A DNA stretch of 64,000 bases, from NCBI RefSeq assembly GCF_001310275.1, contig NZ_LGYZ01000027.1, forward strand, positions 62,001 to 126,000. The letters run 5' to 3'. This stretch comes from Nocardia arizonensis (GTDB lineage Bacteria; Actinomycetota; Actinomycetes; Mycobacteriales; Mycobacteriaceae). Within the stretch, counting starts at the first letter, position 1, and the number at the start of each line of letters is the position of its first letter. The notes below the pieces were generated by a model. That model saw nothing but the letters and a program-made list of their open reading frames with translations, did not search any database and was not told the origin of the DNA. Positions 43,166-51,786 of the stretch are shown piece after piece. A program made the position numbers and the translations under genes.

Positions 43166-43759
43166 TCACGGCATCGGCGATGCCGACTCGCGCAGATACG
43201 GTTCGAGCAATTGGTGCGCGAGCGCTCGGACGTGTGCTTCGTCGGCGCCGTTCTCGATCATGCGACTCGCGGCGAGGACGATCGATTGGATCAGATCGGA
43301 CATGCCCTCCGGGTCGTCGGCGCCGTGCGCCTCGATGGCCGCGGCGAGCGGTACGCGTAGCCGATCATGCAGTATTCGGCTGTCCTCGGCGAGGCGTTCC
43401 CCGGGGACGACCGCGGCGAGGCCACGCACCACGGCGTGTTCGCCGGCGGCCACCAGGTACAGATTCGCGTCGACGTAGGCGAGTACCCGCGCGCCCGGGT
43501 CCTCCACGCCGTCCATCCGCTCCACGACCGCGCGCGACCAGCGCGGGAAGCTGTCGGCGATGACCGCCTCCAACAGGTCCTCACGCGAGCGGAAGTAGCG
43601 ATACACGCTGGGCCGCGCCAGACCTGTCCGCTTCGCGACGGCGGCCAGGCCCGGCGCTTCGTTGCCGCCTTCGGCGAGTAGTTCGCGAGCTGCGTCCAGG
43701 ATGGCTCGGCGCTGCGCGGCGCGATGCTCAGCGACGGTGGCGGCCTGGATTCTCGGCAT
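43166..43759 (-). CDS. TetR/AcrR-family regulator
   Basis: A 197-residue repressor. The HTH is RRAILDAARELLAEGGNEAPGLAAVAKRTGLARPSVYRYFRSREDLLEAVI (about residues 17-67), and the rest is the helical ligand domain. ATG 43759 was chosen with AGGAG upstream; an earlier GTG (43780) is possible. It lies just downstream of the ABC transporter genes, with 43 bp in between, and upstream of the fabG-maoC set. A palindrome in front of the permease gene is a likely binding site. The effector is unknown. Confidence 0.88.
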   Translation of the reverse strand: MPRIQAATVAEHRAAQRRAILDAARELLAEGGNEAPGLAAVAKRTGLARPSVYRYFRSREDLLEAVIADSFPRWSRAVVERMDGVEDPGARVLAYVDANLYLVAAGEHAVVRGLAAVVPGERLAEDSRILHDRLRVPLAAAIEAHGADDPEGMSDLIQSIVLAASRMIENGADEAHVRALAHQLLEPYLRESASPMP

Positions 43760-43802
43760 CTGCGAGCCTTCTCCTCTCACGACACGGCGGCACGTGTTCC
43801 CG

Positions 43803-44516
43803 TCAGTCGACTCGTGCCAGTTTCCCGTCGATCATCTCGTACACCGTGTCGCAGTGGCCGAGCGACTCGTGGTCGTGGGTGACCATGACGGTCGCCGCGC
43901 GATGGGTACGGGTCTGCTCGGCGAGCAGTTCGACGACCTCCCGGCTGCGCGCCCGGTCCAGTGCCGCGGTCGGCTCGTCCACCAGGAGCAGTGTCGGCGC
44001 GGTCATCAGGGCCCGAGCGATGCCCACCCGCTGCCGCTCGCCGCCGGAGAGCTGGTGCGGTCGGCGGTTCGCCTTCTCCGCCAGACCGACCTCACGCAGC
44101 AGCGCGAGCGGGTCGCGCGCCGGGGGGCGCTTCCCGAACTTCGTCGGCAGTCGGAGCTGATCGACGGCGGTCAGGGCCGGGACGAGATTGCCGGACTGGA
44201 ACACGAAGCCGACCAGGTCGTGACGAAGCGCGGCGCGCACGCGGCTACTCGAAACGGTCATATCGTGCCCGGCGACGGTGACCGTCCCGGAATCCGGGCG
44301 CGTCAGCGCGCCCGCCACGGCCAGCAATGTCGATTTGCCCGAGCCCGACGGGCCGATCACCGCGGCGAATTCCCCGGGTGCGACCGTGAGGCTGACGCGA
44401 TCCAGCGCAAGCATCGTGTCCTCGCCGTCGCCGAACCGCAAGCTGACCTCGTCCATCACCAGTCCGGCCGTGACGTCGGCCGAGTTCGTGTCTTCGATTC
44501 GGGCGGTGGTGGTCAT
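43803..44516 (-). CDS. ABC transporter ATP-binding protein (LolD/MacB type)
   Basis: A 237-residue ATPase with Walker A GPSGSGKST (about 55-63), Q-loop FVFQSGNLVPAL, signature LSGGERQRVGIARAL, Walker B LLLVDEPTAALD and the H-loop VMVTHDHES. It pairs with the FtsX/MacB-type permease encoded just upstream. Its ATG overlaps the permease stop by four bases (ATGA). This MacB-like class exports lipoproteins, peptides or drugs, or transmits signals. No periplasmic adaptor is encoded here. Confidence 0.93.
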   Translation of the reverse strand: MTTTARIEDTNSADVTAGLVMDEVSLRFGDGEDTMLALDRVSLTVAPGEFAAVIGPSGSGKSTLLAVAGALTRPDSGTVTVAGHDMTVSSSRVRAALRHDLVGFVFQSGNLVPALTAVDQLRLPTKFGKRPPARDPLALLREVGLAEKANRRPHQLSGGERQRVGIARALMTAPTLLLVDEPTAALDRARSREVVELLAEQTRTHRAATVMVTHDHESLGHCDTVYEMIDGKLARVD

Positions 44517-45634
44517 CGGCTGCCTCCCAGTGCGATGAGGGGATCGACCGAGGCGATCCGTATGATCGCGGCGGCCGCGCCCGCCGCGCCGAGGACGACG
44601 AGCAGCGCGGCCGCCGACCCGATCGCGGAGACGGTCATCGAGAACGGGACCGCCGCGCCCATCAGGCTGCCGAGGCCGACGCCGATGCCGACGCCCGCGA
44701 GCACCGCGAGCACGAGGATGATCAGCGCCTGGGTGAGCCCGTCGCGCAGCAGGTAGCTCGTGGGCGCTCCCATCGCGCGCAGCACGGCGAGTTCGTGTCG
44801 CCGCTGGATGGTCCACACCGTGAAGAACGCTCCCACGACCAGAGCGGAGATGGCGTACAGGAACATGCGGATCATGCTCAGCGTCAGTGTCTCGGCGCTG
44901 TAGCCGGGAGACGCGGCGAACGACTCCGACAGCGAGAGACTCCTCGTGCCCGCGGCGCGGTCTCCCGCCGCGAGATCGACGCCGTCACCGCCCGCCACGG
45001 CGACCGCGGTGATCTCGCGGTGGACGTGTTGGGGTACGGGATCACCCGGCTTGACGCCGGCCCTGATCTCCTGCCAGACGGGTAGCGGCGCGTACGCGAC
45101 GTCCACGTGACCGTAGGTGTGCTGTCCTGACAGGGAGCCGACCACCTTCAGCCGCGTACCCACCCGGTCGACGGTCACGGTGTCGCCGATCCGCAGCCCG
45201 GCGTCGATCGCCGTGTCACTGACGACGATGCCGTCGGGTGCGCCCAACCGGTCTCCGGCCGCGACCGGTGGGGCGAGGAACGAATCGGGTTGCACGCCGA
45301 ACAGCGCGAGATCGATTTCGACGCCGCCATCACTGCGGGCGTTGACGAGCGTGTTGCCGAAGGGCGCGGCGTGGTCGACACCGGGTCGGGCGGCCCATGT
45401 CGCGACCGCGTCCTGGTCGACGACGCTGCGGGAGAACGCGGAATCGGTGGGCACGCCGGCCGCGAAGGCGAAAGAGGTGACCGGCAGTTGTCGCAGTCCG
45501 GAGATACCGTCGCGGACCAATCCTTCGGAGAAGCCCGACAGCATGACCATGAGTACCGCGATCAGTGAGATAACCGCCCCTACCAGGGTGAATCGCACCC
45601 AGGCGAAGCGCAGTTCGCGAATGGCTAGAAACAT
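44513..45634 (-). CDS. FtsX-like/MacB-type ABC permease
   Basis: A 373-residue permease: MFLAIRELRFAWVRFTLVGAVISLIAVLMVMLSGFSEGL at the N-terminus, a large extracytoplasmic domain (about 45-240), then three C-terminal helices (LYAISALVVGAFFTVWTIQRRHELAVLRAMGA ... PLIALGGSR). This is the FtsX-fold four-helix permease that works with an ATP-binding partner. The starting ATG 45634 lies in line with the family; the longer GTG frame at 45652 is less likely. Coupled to the ATPase gene by ATGA and preceded by an inverted repeat that may be a repressor site. Confidence 0.92.
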   Translation of the reverse strand: MFLAIRELRFAWVRFTLVGAVISLIAVLMVMLSGFSEGLVRDGISGLRQLPVTSFAFAAGVPTDSAFSRSVVDQDAVATWAARPGVDHAAPFGNTLVNARSDGGVEIDLALFGVQPDSFLAPPVAAGDRLGAPDGIVVSDTAIDAGLRIGDTVTVDRVGTRLKVVGSLSGQHTYGHVDVAYAPLPVWQEIRAGVKPGDPVPQHVHREITAVAVAGGDGVDLAAGDRAAGTRSLSLSESFAASPGYSAETLTLSMIRMFLYAISALVVGAFFTVWTIQRRHELAVLRAMGAPTSYLLRDGLTQALIILVLAVLAGVGIGVGLGSLMGAAVPFSMTVSAIGSAAALLVVLGAAGAAAAIIRIASVDPLIALGGSR

Positions 45635-45664
45635 GTGTGCCGCCTCGCGCACAAGGTTGGAAAC

Positions 45665-45680
45665 ATCATGTCAGCATGAT
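45665..45680. promoter_or_regulatory. inverted repeat upstream of the ABC permease
   Basis: ATCATG (45665-45670) and CATGAT (45675-45680) form perfect 6-bp arms around TCAG, 30 bp before the permease start. An outer pair GAAACA and TGTTTC flanks it more loosely. This is a reasonable operator for the TetR regulator encoded in the same operon; that is inference. Confidence 0.45.
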
Positions 45681-45821
45681 AGCGACAGAGTGTTTCTATA
45701 TCTCGGCCGGGTGACGCGCGTACGGTGCGTCGCGTCGGTCGGTGCGGCGAATCGGCGCTACAGTGTCGGGGCGGGTCTGGCCAGGGGAGACCCGCTGTCG
45801 GGTGACTTGTGGGGAGTCGTT

Positions 45822-46409
45822 GTGGCCGTGGTGTTTTCCTGTCCATCGTGGTGTGTGGACCATAGAGATCCGGTACCGGGCGACCCCGGTGACGGTGGCG
45901 CGCACTACGGCCCGGAGCTGATGCTGATCCTCGACGACACCCGGGAACCCGACCTGCCGCGCCAAGTGCGCATCCAGGTCGCCGCGCACGACCGTGACGG
46001 CAGGCGGCGCGGTCTGATCGGCCTGGTCGACCCCTGTGGCATGGCCGTCGAACTGAGTCCCGCCGACGCCCGCGACGTCGCCGCTATCCTGCTGCGCGGG
46101 GCCGATCTGCGGCTCGCGCCCGCGGAAGGGACCTGCCCGGTCTGGTGCCTCGGCCACACCGCGTCGCCCGGCGACGGTTTCGACACCATCGTCGAGCATC
46201 GCGGGCCGTTCATGGCCGTGCTGCCCTCGGAGTCGCGTGCGGGCGGCGTGATGGTCTCGGTGCGCGTGACCGCGATCGATGAACAGGACAGCCGCGAGGT
46301 CTGCCTCGAACTCGTCGTGCGCTCGATCGCGACCGAACTCACCGGCGCCGATGCCTGCCGGATCGCCGCCCACTTGCTCAACAGCGCGGATCAGATCGAC
46401 GGGGGGTGA
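45822..46409 (+). CDS. DUF6907-type protein with duplicated CPxWCxxH motif
   Basis: A 195-residue soluble protein. It has two CPxWCxxH elements: CPSWCVDH at residues 7-14 and CPVWCLGH at 105-112, suggesting two tandem copies of a short zinc-ribbon-like or DUF6907 domain (each about 90-100 residues, ending with ELSPADARDVAAILLRGADLRLA and ELTGADACRIAAHLLNSADQI). GGGGAG lies five bases before the GTG. The repeat of ELxxADAxxIAxxLLxxAD is striking. The function of DUF6907 is not known. It lies tail-to-tail with the P450 gene (34 bp gap). Confidence 0.8.
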   Translation: MAVVFSCPSWCVDHRDPVPGDPGDGGAHYGPELMLILDDTREPDLPRQVRIQVAAHDRDGRRRGLIGLVDPCGMAVELSPADARDVAAILLRGADLRLAPAEGTCPVWCLGHTASPGDGFDTIVEHRGPFMAVLPSESRAGGVMVSVRVTAIDEQDSREVCLELVVRSIATELTGADACRIAAHLLNSADQIDGG

Positions 46410-46443
46410 GGTCCGCCGCGCCGACGGGCATCGCTCGAATGCC

Positions 46444-47646
46444 TCACCAATCGACGAGCAGTTCCCGTGGGCCGCGGACCAACAGGCCCGTCTTCCAGGG
46501 GATGTCCTCGAGCGGGACGGCGAGACGCAGGGTCGGGAAGGTGTCGACCAGTCCGGCGAGGGCGACCTGTAATTCGACGCGGGCCAGTTGCGCGCCGAGA
46601 CAGTGGTGAGCGCCGTGGCCGAAGGCCATGTGGGGGTTGAAGTCTCGCTCGAGTACGAGCCGGTCGGCGTCGGGGAACACGGATTCGTCGCGGTTGGCCG
46701 ATTGGGTGTTGACCAGCACCGCTTCGCCCGCGCGCACCAGGACTCCGCTCAATTCCACGTCCTCGGTGGCGATTCGGGCGAAGGAGCTGCCCGCGCCGAG
46801 CTGGGTGAAGCGCAGCAGCTCCTCCACGGCGGCGGGGATGGCGTCGGGGTCATCGGTGAGCCGCTGCCACAGCGCCGGCCGGGTGAGCAGGAGGTAGACG
46901 AAGTTGGCGATCTGGTTCGCGGTGGTCTCGTGGCCCGCGATGAGCAGGCCGATACCGAGATTGACCAGCTCTTCCTCGCTGAGCCGATCGCCGTCGTCGC
47001 GGGCAAGGACCAGTGCGCCGAGCAGATCGTCGGTGGGGTCGGCGCGCCGGTGGGCGACGAGTTCGGCCAGGTAGTCCTCCAGACCGCTTCGCGCGGCGGC
47101 GATCTCGTCGCGGCTGTAGGCGGTCGTGGACAGTGTGATGTCGGAGAAATCGCGGAATCGGTGCTGATCGGCGGCCGGTATGCCGAGCATGTCGCAGATG
47201 ACCGTGACCGGGATGGGCAGCGCGAACGACGCGACCAGATCGGCCGGCGCGCCCTTGACCCGCATCTCGGTGAGGCAGGTTCGCACGATGTAGTCGACAC
47301 GGGGGCGCAACTGCTGGACGCGGCGGCCGGTGAACGCCCTGACGACGAGTTTGCGCAGCCTGGTGTGTTCGGGCGGGTCCATGCCGAGTAGCCCGTTGCG
47401 GCGGGCGGGTTCGGGGGTGGCGCGCGGAACGTCCTCGCGTTCGGTGGCTTCGGACCGGCTGAAGCGCCGGTCGCCCAAAACCGTTCTGACGTCTTCGTAT
47501 CGGGTGACCAGCCAGCCTTCGCCGCCGTAGGGGAGCCGCACCCGGGAGACGGGCTCCTCCCTGCGCAGCGCGGCGAGCATGGGGTCGATGTCGAGGCGGA
47601 CGGGTGCGCCGAAAGGATACTGACGCACCTCGGAATTGACGGTCAT
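46444..47646 (-). CDS. cytochrome P450
   Basis: A 400-residue bacterial P450. The I-helix has AGHETT (237-242), the K-helix ExxR is in VEELLRF (276-279), and the haem loop FGHGAHHCLGAQLAR has the axial Cys349. The layout suits CYP107/105-like actinobacterial enzymes that hydroxylate or epoxidise hydrophobic substrates. GGGAG precedes the ATG at 47646. No ferredoxin gene follows. It lies downstream of a TetR regulator gene and a perfect palindrome, so it is likely regulated there. Confidence 0.95.
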   Translation of the reverse strand: MTVNSEVRQYPFGAPVRLDIDPMLAALRREEPVSRVRLPYGGEGWLVTRYEDVRTVLGDRRFSRSEATEREDVPRATPEPARRNGLLGMDPPEHTRLRKLVVRAFTGRRVQQLRPRVDYIVRTCLTEMRVKGAPADLVASFALPIPVTVICDMLGIPAADQHRFRDFSDITLSTTAYSRDEIAAARSGLEDYLAELVAHRRADPTDDLLGALVLARDDGDRLSEEELVNLGIGLLIAGHETTANQIANFVYLLLTRPALWQRLTDDPDAIPAAVEELLRFTQLGAGSSFARIATEDVELSGVLVRAGEAVLVNTQSANRDESVFPDADRLVLERDFNPHMAFGHGAHHCLGAQLARVELQVALAGLVDTFPTLRLAVPLEDIPWKTGLLVRGPRELLVDW

Positions 47647-47696
47647 TCGCACTCCCGTTCTGGGGCGGCGGTCGCTACGGCTCGCGGTGGCGATGA

Positions 47697-47714
47697 TGTA
47701 AGCATCTGCTTACA
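47697..47714. promoter_or_regulatory. perfect 18-bp palindrome, TetR-type operator
   Basis: TGTAAGCA (47697-47704) and TGCTTACA (47707-47714) are exact reverse complements with a 2-bp centre. It lies 51 bp before the P450 start and 48 bp after the end of the TetR gene. Size and symmetry fit a TetR-family binding site that represses the P450. Confidence 0.75.
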
Positions 47715-47761
47715 AAATCACGGTAAGCGGGAATGCCGAACCAGTCAACAGGCGAAATGTG

Positions 47762-48358
47762 TTATCCGGGTGGGAAGTTGACGTCGACCTTCTCCAGCAG
47801 CACGCGAGCGCTGCTCAGCACAAGACCGGCAACCGTCGCCGGATCGGCATGTGCCAGGGGATCGCGGCGGTGCACCGAGCGCGCCAGAGCGATCCCGAGC
47901 AGCCATGCCAGCAGCAGGTCGGCGCGCAGGTCGCCGTCGGGTGCGTCGGTGAGCGCGGACAGCGCGCGCACGTACTCGTCGCCCAGTTCGCGCTGGATCA
48001 GCAGCGCCCCGTCCTCGTGGTTGGCCGAACGCAATGCGGTGACCAGCCAATTGCCTTGGGTGGCAACGGCGGTCGGGTCGAGTACGGAGGCGAGGAGCCG
48101 GGCGAGCAGCGTGTCCTCGGCGCCGTCGGCGAGTACCTGCCAACCCCGGTCGGTGAGCGCGGCGCGGAACAGATCGTCCTTCGTGCCGAAGTAGCGGAAC
48201 AACAGTGCCTGGTTGACGCCGGCCTTCGCCGCGATGGCGCGAACGGTGGTGCCCTCGTATCCGCGTTCGGAGAACAGGGTTCGGGCCGCGGTGAGCAGTG
48301 CCGCTCTGGTAGCGGTCGCATCTTTACGCCGACCGGGTGCTGTACTCTCGCCCGACAT
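47762..48358 (-). CDS. TetR-family regulator
   Basis: A 198-residue TetR protein with a clean HTH: ATRAALLTAARTLFSERGYEGTTVRAIAAKAGVNQALLFRYFGTKDDLFRAAL (about residues 14-65). It starts at ATG 48358 with GGAGG four bases before. That GGAGG forms the 3' part of a perfect hairpin (48364-48391), which may limit its translation. It sits between FabH and P450 on the same strand and probably controls the P450 through the palindrome before it, and possibly itself. Confidence 0.9.
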   Translation of the reverse strand: MSGESTAPGRRKDATATRAALLTAARTLFSERGYEGTTVRAIAAKAGVNQALLFRYFGTKDDLFRAALTDRGWQVLADGAEDTLLARLLASVLDPTAVATQGNWLVTALRSANHEDGALLIQRELGDEYVRALSALTDAPDGDLRADLLLAWLLGIALARSVHRRDPLAHADPATVAGLVLSSARVLLEKVDVNFPPG

Positions 48359-48363
48359 CGATC

Positions 48364-48391
48364 CTCCATTTCGCGGTATTCGGAAATGGAG
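48364..48391 (-). promoter_or_regulatory. hairpin covering the TetR ribosome-binding site
   Basis: Arms CTCCATTTC and GAAATGGAG (9 bp, perfect) enclose a 10-base loop. Transcribed leftward, the 3' arm includes most of the GGAGG used by the TetR start 48358, while the 5' arm supplies the complementary CUCC. The element could therefore be an RNA switch or a protein operator. No T tract follows. Confidence 0.6.
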
Positions 48392-48450
48392 CCTATGTGC
48401 CCGATCACAAACCGACCAACCATCCGGGCGCGGAAACGCCGGCCGGTCGC

Positions 48451-49446
48451 TCAACTCGTCTGTGGGAGATCGAAGACCTGTCCCGCGTACGACAATCCGG
48501 CGCCGAAGGAAACCTGCAATGCGAGTTGTCCGGGTTTGGCGCGGCCGGAGGAGACGAGATCGTCGATGGCGAGCGGCAGGGCGGCCGCGGATGTATTTCC
48601 GACCCGCCGGATGTCGTCGGCGATCACCACGGATTCGTCGTGCCAGCCCAATTTCCGCGCTACACCGTCGATGATTCGCAAATTGGCCTGATGCGGTATG
48701 AAGACTTCGATATCGCCGAGCGTCACACCGCCCGCGGCGGCGATTTCGGTGACGATTCCGGGGACCGCGCCGGTAGCCCAACGGAATACCTCGGTGCCCT
48801 CCATCGTGAGATAGGGCGTCGCGGTGTTGGCGGGGTCGGCGCGTTGCTGTTCCCAGGTGGGCTGCTGGCGGATCAGATGCGATTGCTCGCCGAGGCTGCC
48901 CCATACGGTGCGCCGGATGTGCCCGGAGTCGGTGCGGGTGATCAGCGCCGCACCCGCACCGTCGCCGAAGATCGGAGCGACCGAGCGTTCCCCGAGATCG
49001 ATGACATTGCTGAGTTTTTCGGCGCCGATCACCAGGATCGTGTCCGATTGGCCCGCATTGACCAGCGCCGCGGCCTGGCCGATCCCGTGCGCGTAGCCGG
49101 AGCAGCCCGCCGAGATGTCGAAGGCGGCGGGCTGTTCACATCCCAGGGCCGAGGCGATGACCGGCGCGGCGGCCGGGGTCTGATTGAGATGGGTCGACGT
49201 CGCCAGCATGACGACGTCGACCTGGCGCGGCGACATATCCGCGACCGTCAATGCCGCCCGCGCCGCCTCGGTCGCCATCGAAATCACCGTTTCACGACTG
49301 CTCGCGAATCTGCGTTCGGTAATTCCGGTGCGCGTGGTGATCCATTCTTCGTCCACGCCGAGTGCGGGCGCGAGTTCGGAATTCGGAACGATTCGTTCGG
49401 GACGATACGTTCCCACTGCCAACATTCCGGCCGACAATGCCGTCAC
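48451..49446 (-). CDS. 3-oxoacyl-ACP synthase III (FabH)-like ketosynthase
   Basis: A 331-residue thiolase-fold enzyme that condenses acyl-CoA with malonyl-ACP. The catalytic triad is intact: Cys115 in ISAGCSGY, His252 in IPHQANLR and Asn284 in VGNTSAAAL. WITTRTGITERRF at about 35-47 is also typical. It may prime a specialised fatty-acid or polyketide product, as no other fab genes are adjacent. Initiation is at GTG 49446 with a GGAGAT near it. Same strand as TetR and P450. Confidence 0.93.
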   Translation of the reverse strand: MTALSAGMLAVGTYRPERIVPNSELAPALGVDEEWITTRTGITERRFASSRETVISMATEAARAALTVADMSPRQVDVVMLATSTHLNQTPAAAPVIASALGCEQPAAFDISAGCSGYAHGIGQAAALVNAGQSDTILVIGAEKLSNVIDLGERSVAPIFGDGAGAALITRTDSGHIRRTVWGSLGEQSHLIRQQPTWEQQRADPANTATPYLTMEGTEVFRWATGAVPGIVTEIAAAGGVTLGDIEVFIPHQANLRIIDGVARKLGWHDESVVIADDIRRVGNTSAAALPLAIDDLVSSGRAKPGQLALQVSFGAGLSYAGQVFDLPQTS

Positions 49447-49638
49447 ATCTCCACTCGTGTGCGTCGCGATTACTGTCGATTGCGTGAGCCAATCTAGCGA
49501 TCCGGCTCGAATATCTGAACCAGATCACATAGCTATAACTCCTGAATGATAGCGAATTGTGATGAAGGTCACCGCTTTTCCGTTCGGCGTGATGTGGACC
49601 GGCGACCGGTGGCGACTATCGCTCGGTTCCGAGCGCGG

Positions 49639-50643
49639 CTATCCCAGTGGCGCGGTGGTGATCCGGCGCCCCGAGCGCCCGTCCCACACCTGTGCGCCGA
49701 GGGCGGCCTCGTACTCGCCGCGCATCCGCGCCACGACATCGGCCACGAACGCGACCTCCTTGATCGCGCCGACGCCCTGACCCGAACCCCAGATATCACG
49801 CCACGCCTTCGCCGCGGTGTTGCCGCCGGAACCGAAGTTCATCGTGGAGGGATCGGAGACGGGCAGCGCGTCCGGGTCCAAGCCCGCCGCGGTGATACTG
49901 CCGCGCAGGTAGTTGCCGTGCACGCCGGTGAACAGATTGGAGTAGACGATATCGGCTGCGTTGCTGTCGACGAGCATCTGCTTGTACTCCGCGGCCGCGT
50001 TCGCCTCGTGGGTCGCCATGAACGCCGACCCGACATATGCCAGATCCGCGCCCGCGACCTGGGCGGCCAGAATCGACGCGCCGTGCGACAGCGCACCCGA
50101 CAGCAGCAGCGGACCGTCGAACCATTCGCGGATCTCCCGGATGAGCGCGAACGGGGAGATGGTGCCCGCGTGTCCGCCCGCACCCGCCGCGACCGCGATG
50201 AGTCCGTCGGCGCCCTTGTCGATCGCCTTGTGCGCGTACTCGTCGCTGACCACATCGTGCAGCACGATGCCGCCGTAGGAATGCACCGCCTCGTTGACCT
50301 CGGGCCGCGCGCCGAGGGAGGTGATCACGATCGGAACCCGGTAGTCCACGCACGCCTGGAGATCGGCCTCGAGCCGGTCGTTCGACTTGTGCACGATCTG
50401 GTTGACCGCGAACGGCGCGGCGGGGGCGTGTGGATTCGCGGCGGTGTGGTCGGCGAGTTCCTCGGTGAGCTGGGCGAGCCAATCCTGTACGGCCGTGGCG
50501 GGTCGGGCATTGAGCGCCGGGAAGGATCCGATGACGCCCGCCCGGCACTGCGCGGCGACGAGTTCGGGACCGGAGACGATGAACAGCGGTGAGGCGACCA
50601 CCGGGATCGCGAGCGGAACACGCAGTGCGGGCGGCAGGGTCAT
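49639..50643 (-). CDS. nitronate monooxygenase (NPD/2-nitropropane dioxygenase family)
   Basis: A 334-residue FMN-dependent TIM-barrel enzyme. Landmarks are PVVASPLFIVSGPELVAAQCRAGVIGSFPALN, AVNQIVHKSNDRLEADL, ADGLIAVAAGAGGHAGTISPFALIREIREWFDGPLLLSGALSHG and AYVGSAFMATHEA. These are close to the class of nitronate monooxygenases that detoxify nitroalkanes; enzymes of this class also act on enoyl-CoA in some lineages. ATG 50643 is the start. It faces an AraC regulator across 120 bp, which probably controls it. Confidence 0.93.
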   Translation of the reverse strand: MTLPPALRVPLAIPVVASPLFIVSGPELVAAQCRAGVIGSFPALNARPATAVQDWLAQLTEELADHTAANPHAPAAPFAVNQIVHKSNDRLEADLQACVDYRVPIVITSLGARPEVNEAVHSYGGIVLHDVVSDEYAHKAIDKGADGLIAVAAGAGGHAGTISPFALIREIREWFDGPLLLSGALSHGASILAAQVAGADLAYVGSAFMATHEANAAAEYKQMLVDSNAADIVYSNLFTGVHGNYLRGSITAAGLDPDALPVSDPSTMNFGSGGNTAAKAWRDIWGSGQGVGAIKEVAFVADVVARMRGEYEAALGAQVWDGRSGRRITTAPLG

Positions 50644-50728
50644 GGGCGAATCCTTCGTTCATGGCGGCGCGGTACGGGACGGTCGTGTCGGAGTGTGCCG
50701 GTTGGCCGATCGTCGTTGTTGTCCGAAC

Positions 50729-50760
50729 GCGACCAATATTTATCCGTGCGCGACAATATC
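50729..50760. promoter_or_regulatory. direct repeat, likely AraC operator
   Basis: GCGACCAATAT starts at 50729 and GCGACAATAT at 50750, exactly 21 bp apart (two helical turns). AraC-type proteins bind such tandem half-sites. The element lies between the nitronate monooxygenase and the regulator gene, ending a few bases before the regulator's GTG. Confidence 0.55.
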
Positions 50761-50763
50761 GGG

Positions 50764-51786
50764 GTGAGTCATATTCGGTCCGCCTGTCTGCGCGGCTTCA
50801 GGACGGTCGTCGCCGAACTCGGCGGCGACGCGGACGATTTGGCGCTGTCGGTCGGCCTGGCGCCGGAATCCCTCGACACCGACGACGACCTGCTGCCGGG
50901 TCTGGCCGCGGCCGCCCTGCTCGAGGTCGCCTCGGAGCGACTGCGCTGCCCGAATCTCGGATTGCGCATCGCGGCGCGGCAATCGGTGTCGGTGCTCGGC
51001 ACGCTCGCGGTGGCGATCACGAATTCGCCGACCATGGGTGACGCGCTCGAGTGCCTGTCGCGCTACCTGTTCGTGCACGGGCGGTTCCTCACCCTGAGTT
51101 TCGGCGACGATCCGCAGCACCGGCCGGGAGTGATCGGTCTCTACTACGGACCGGCCACCGAAGCGGGCCCGGTCCAGGCCGTCGATCTCGGCATCGGTTT
51201 CATCCACCGCGTCATCACCTATCTCGACAACGGCCCCTACGGACTGCGCGGTATGCACTTGCCCTACGAATCACCGGTGTCGGCGCGCGACTACGCCGCC
51301 TTCTTCGGCGCGCCCGTGCGCACTCGCCAGCCTCGGCGCGCCGCGGTGCTGCGGCTGCCCGCCGAACTGCCCGATCGCGAACTCGCGGGCGTCGACGACA
51401 CGATCCGCCAGCTCGCCATCGCCTTCCTCGCCGAGCAGTCCGCGAATCGCGGTGGCGATATCGTCTCCCGCACCCGCACCGCCATCCGCGAATCTCTCGG
51501 CACGGGAACCGTCGAGCTGGTTGGCATCTCGCGCTTGCTCATGATGCATCCGCGATCACTGCAACGGCACCTGAACGAGGCGGGGGTCACCTTCGGTCAA
51601 CTCCTCGACGACACCCGGCGCGAATCCGCCCTGCGATTGCTGCTCGGTACCGACCTGCCGCTCGGTCATATCGCGGGAATCGTCGGATTCGTGGAGCAGC
51701 CCTCTTTCTCGCGCGCGGCCCGCCGCTGGTGGGGGATCGCACCGAGCGAGGTCCGGCGCACGCGCCGGATACGCTCCGCCCGCTGA
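50764..51786 (+). CDS. AraC-family regulator (ArgR/OruR-like)
   Basis: A 340-residue regulator of the Arabinose_bd-type group, with a helical N-terminal ligand domain (about 1-210; LAAAALLEVASERLRCPNLGLRIAARQSVSVLGTLAVAI) and a C-terminal AraC HTH (ELVGISRLLMMHPRSLQRHLNEAGVTFGQLLDDTRRESALRLLL, then GHIAGIVGFVEQPSFSRAARRWWG). GTG 50764 was preferred; the 50695 start would add residues that look like leader. It is divergent from the nitronate monooxygenase, its probable target. Confidence 0.92.
   Translation: MSHIRSACLRGFRTVVAELGGDADDLALSVGLAPESLDTDDDLLPGLAAAALLEVASERLRCPNLGLRIAARQSVSVLGTLAVAITNSPTMGDALECLSRYLFVHGRFLTLSFGDDPQHRPGVIGLYYGPATEAGPVQAVDLGIGFIHRVITYLDNGPYGLRGMHLPYESPVSARDYAAFFGAPVRTRQPRRAAVLRLPAELPDRELAGVDDTIRQLAIAFLAEQSANRGGDIVSRTRTAIRESLGTGTVELVGISRLLMMHPRSLQRHLNEAGVTFGQLLDDTRRESALRLLLGTDLPLGHIAGIVGFVEQPSFSRAARRWWGIAPSEVRRTRRIRSAR

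Noticed and set aside
48364..48391. Rho-independent terminator after fabH
   Set aside because: The hairpin has no T tract and lies over the ribosome site of the next gene, so a regulatory role is more likely.
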